64,000 bases of DNA. It comes from Sulfuricella sp. T08. GTDB taxonomy: Bacteria > Pseudomonadota > Gammaproteobacteria > Burkholderiales > Sulfuricellaceae. The position numbers and the translations under genes were made by a program. Numbering within the stretch: the first letter of the stretch is position 1; every line of letters starts with the position of its first letter. The DNA is taken from assembly GCF_000971475.1 (NCBI RefSeq), contig NZ_DF967529.1, positions 47,746 through 111,745 of the forward strand, given 5' to 3'. This document shows, one piece after another, positions 62,181 through 64,000 of this stretch. The notes beneath the pieces were generated by a model. The model saw only the letters and a program-made list of their open reading frames with translations, searched no databases and was not told the DNA's origin.

Positions 62181-63529
62181 GAAAACCTCTTATATTTTTT
62201 GTTATGACATCTTTTCTTTGGGGTGTCGTTACTGCTCCTGCTCGTGCGATTCTCCCCGCTGTTGCCTATGCTGTCGCAGTGTTTACTGAGGGTACTTTGG
62301 CGACTAATGCTATGGCTGCGCTGACGGTCGGTACTTTGGCCGGCATGATGTGGCTCAAGAATCAAAATCAAGCTAGTACGTCCAACGATGATAATTTTGC
62401 GGGTATTCCTCTTGGTGTGCGTACTGCTGCTCAATTGCCTACACCTGTTGGATGGTCTGGGCCGTCCTCGCCACCTAGTACTGCTACGCCTGTTTTGCAT
62501 TATTCTGCTAATTATCCGGCCGCTTGTGCTCCTCCGAATTATTACGCGCAGGTGGCCGGGGTTGTTTCGTGTCTCAATGCCAATTCACCTGGTAGTTCTC
62601 CATGGATTCAGGATACGGTTAACAGGGCGTCTCCTCCTCTTTATTCGATTGGCTGTAATGTCCCGAATCAACCTAATTGTGCCGTGGCTCTTTCTGAAAC
62701 TGCCTGTCCATCTGGATATGCTGTTTCAGGTTCTTCATGTGTTTTAAGTTCTCCTGCTCAGGTGATGAAACCCGCTGATGGTCGGTGTGATGTCCTCGCG
62801 TCTGTTTCTGGATTTACCGTTGATCCTCAAGACCCTGAATGTTCCGGTCTTTCAACTGCTGGTGTGACTGTTAGCGGTACTCAAGCTAAAGCTACAAAAG
62901 CCAATGGTGATGGGGAAACGGTGACTATAAACCCGGATGGAACCAGAACAATTACCCGTGTTGTATCTAATGTTCAAGCAAATACGACAACGACAACGAA
63001 TATTTACATGGCTCCCAATGCTCAGGGCGTGATGGTCGTTACGGGTGTTTCGGGGACTACGGTTCCGGGTACGGGAACTGCTGCCGGATCTGGAACGGCT
63101 GCACCTGCGACTCCCATTGTTTTCCCGACTGACTACAACCGAGAAGCCACACAAACGGCAATTAAGTCTAATACGGACACGTTAAAGACTAATTCCGAAG
63201 CGATTAAAAACGAAATCACCACTTCACCTGGTGCACCTAACGGCATGACGGTTCCAGCAGCCGCAATAAATCAATCGGCCACTGACTACAAGGCGGCAAT
63301 AGATGGTATCTCCACAGCTGGAACCGATAGCCATGGATTTGTTTGGGACTGGTCTCCCATTATTCCTTCTGCGACTTGTGCGCCGCCTGTAATCAATTTT
63401 GCTGGCAAATCGATCACTGTTGATTGGTGTCCGACGGTTCAAAAAATTCGCGACTTCACCGGGTACGCTTTTTACCTTTTCACGGCATATTCACTATTCG
63501 GTATTTTGACCGCAAGAAGGGAAGATTAA
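62150..63529 (+). CDS. Phage adsorption protein, pIII/TspB-like
   Basis: 459 residues from ATG 62150, or 454 from ATG 62165 (MHTLLRKPLIFFVMTSFLWG), which has GGTGGG at a better distance. After a signal peptide there is a Pro/Ser/Thr/Cys-rich extracellular region, a G/T-rich spacer (VPGTGTAAGSGTAAPATP) and a C-terminal membrane helix (FTGYAFYLFTAYSLFGILTA) after two conserved cysteines. This is the layout of minor coat/adsorption proteins in betaproteobacterial filamentous phages (TspB-like). Codon use is more T-rich than the host genes. Confidence 0.75.
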   Translation: MVGQSMHTLLRKPLIFFVMTSFLWGVVTAPARAILPAVAYAVAVFTEGTLATNAMAALTVGTLAGMMWLKNQNQASTSNDDNFAGIPLGVRTAAQLPTPVGWSGPSSPPSTATPVLHYSANYPAACAPPNYYAQVAGVVSCLNANSPGSSPWIQDTVNRASPPLYSIGCNVPNQPNCAVALSETACPSGYAVSGSSCVLSSPAQVMKPADGRCDVLASVSGFTVDPQDPECSGLSTAGVTVSGTQAKATKANGDGETVTINPDGTRTITRVVSNVQANTTTTTNIYMAPNAQGVMVVTGVSGTTVPGTGTAAGSGTAAPATPIVFPTDYNREATQTAIKSNTDTLKTNSEAIKNEITTSPGAPNGMTVPAAAINQSATDYKAAIDGISTAGTDSHGFVWDWSPIIPSATCAPPVINFAGKSITVDWCPTVQKIRDFTGYAFYLFTAYSLFGILTARRED

Positions 63530-63847
63530 ATGGGCGTATTCGCGGCATGGCTAGCGGGTCTCATCGGCAATTTGGCTGCGCTTCTTGGCCTGTCATTAGC
63601 CAAAAAGACCATATTTCTTGCGGCGGCTATCGCTGCATCTATCTCGATTACGCTTGCCTTCGCCTACTCCATCAAGGCGATGGTGTTAACGGTGGTTGTC
63701 GATCTTCCGGCTTGGGCGGCGACTGGGGCCATGTTTTTGCCGTCGAATACCGGATTGTGCATATCGCTGGTTATTTCAGCCAAGATCGCGCGGTTTATTT
63801 ATGACTGGAATATGTCTCACCTTCGCATGGCATCGAAGTACTACTGA
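63530..63847 (+). CDS. Minor virion protein, pVI-like (DUF5455-type)
   Basis: 105 residues with three hydrophobic segments (WLAGLIGNLAALLGLSLA; FLAAAIAASISITLAFAYSI; LCISLVISAKIARFIYDW). It directly follows the pIII-like gene and precedes Zot, the standard place of the pVI tail protein. Its stop overlaps the zot start (TGATG). Confidence 0.78.
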   Translation: MGVFAAWLAGLIGNLAALLGLSLAKKTIFLAAAIAASISITLAFAYSIKAMVLTVVVDLPAWAATGAMFLPSNTGLCISLVISAKIARFIYDWNMSHLRMASKYY

Positions 63848-63924
63848 TGACTGATTACGTCATCACCGGTAAAAAGGGAACAGGCAAGAGCCTGTTTGCC
63901 ATCGGGCTGTTGATTTGCGTTTAA
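63847..63924 (+). pseudogene. Zot/pI assembly ATPase, truncated by an insertion
   Basis: Only 25 codons remain. MTDYVITGKKGTGKSLFAIG holds the Walker A motif (GKKGTGKS) of Zot/pI, the ATPase needed for phage assembly and export. From about codon 21 the sequence leaves the family, reading LLICV then stop. The junction coincides with a TG that starts an IS21-like end, so the gene is disrupted and the prophage can hardly assemble unless the copy beyond the element is translated separately. Confidence 0.8.
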
Positions 63925-64000
63925 AACTGACCCACTAACCATAGAGATTTGCATGGAATTTTGACCCACGTTTATACACTGACCTACTCGGGAACGAGTG
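63908..64000 (+). mobile_element. End of an IS21-family-like insertion sequence (continues past window)
   Basis: Starting near TGTTGATTTG, three direct copies of TGACCYAC appear: 63928-63935, 63962-63969 and 63980-63987 (TGACCTAC). Multiple spaced TGACCCAC-type repeats are typical transposase-binding sites at IS21-family ends. The exact terminus (63908 is proposed) and the transposase genes cannot be confirmed within the window. Confidence 0.65.

Larger units (their letters stand above)
58943..64000 (+). mobile_element. Filamentous (inovirus-type) prophage, left part
   Basis: From a dif-like site, the order is repressor (minus), ssDNA-binding protein, methyltransferase-like protein, replication protein of the II/X family, two tiny membrane proteins, major coat, lipoprotein, pIII-like adhesin, pVI-like protein and Zot/pI, the last interrupted by an IS-like end. 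This is the modular order of filamentous phages (replication, structure, assembly). No integrase is seen, consistent with use of host XerCD. The right end lies outside the window. Confidence 0.88.

Overview
The window is bacterial chromosome from a betaproteobacterium. Gene content and order (dxr-rseP-bamA-skp-lpxD-fabZ-lpxA-lpxB-rnhB, pyrG-kdsA-eno-ftsB, sdhCDAB-sdhE-gltA-sucAB-lpdA, ffs-dnaX-ybaB-recR) and protein style fit the order Nitrosomonadales (Sulfuricella/Gallionella-like lineages), but the genus is a guess. Genes are tightly packed, often with 4-base ATGA overlaps, and several starts are TTG or GTG.

Layout: (1) 1-8699, an envelope operon for isoprenoid, outer-membrane assembly and lipid A functions. 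(2) 8711-15204, a small membrane protein, MotAB stator genes, a membrane-anchored methyltransferase, an HDOD-GAF regulator, an orphan SenB-family (TIGR04348) glycosyltransferase and a SpoU-type RNA methyltransferase. (3) 15201-17261, feoAB ferrous iron uptake behind a Fur-box-like palindrome. (4) 17385-21589, pyrG, kdsA, eno, ftsB. (5) About 21650-23280, an AT-richer islet of uncharacterised genes. (6) 23281-30451, BCAM0308-type and DJ-1/PfpI proteins, a MITE-like repeat, the methylcitrate genes prpDCB facing a GntR regulator with matching operator palindromes, and a malic enzyme. (7) 30588-45169, succinate dehydrogenase, citrate synthase, the 2-oxoglutarate dehydrogenase complex, zapE, and acuI-prpE. 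Regions 6 and 7 together bring propionate or acrylate carbon through propionyl-CoA and methylcitrate into succinate and the TCA cycle. (8) 45250-56846, an HDOD-REC-GGDEF regulator, an RlmK-like methyltransferase, rhlE, tRNA-Ser(GGA), 4.5S RNA, dnaX-ybaB-recR, an MCE-type lipid transporter and a LuxR-type response regulator.

The last 7 kb is accessory DNA. At 57127-58595 an intact toxin-antitoxin pair lies between two copies of the 3' end of a type I restriction gene (hsdR), one of which belongs to an internally deleted hsdR pseudogene. A dif/XerCD-like site at 58943-58970 then marks the left edge of a filamentous (inovirus-type) prophage. It runs: membrane-anchored repressor (minus strand), ssDNA-binding protein, cytosine-methyltransferase-like protein, three perfect hairpins (candidate origin), replication protein, two tiny membrane proteins, major coat, a 42-residue lipoprotein, adhesin/pIII, pVI, and a Zot/pI gene broken after about 20 codons by what looks like the end of an IS21-family element that continues beyond the window. 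The most noteworthy signals are this prophage, its dif junction, the extra genes it carries, and the degenerate heptad repeats that have entered coding regions of sdhE and sucB.
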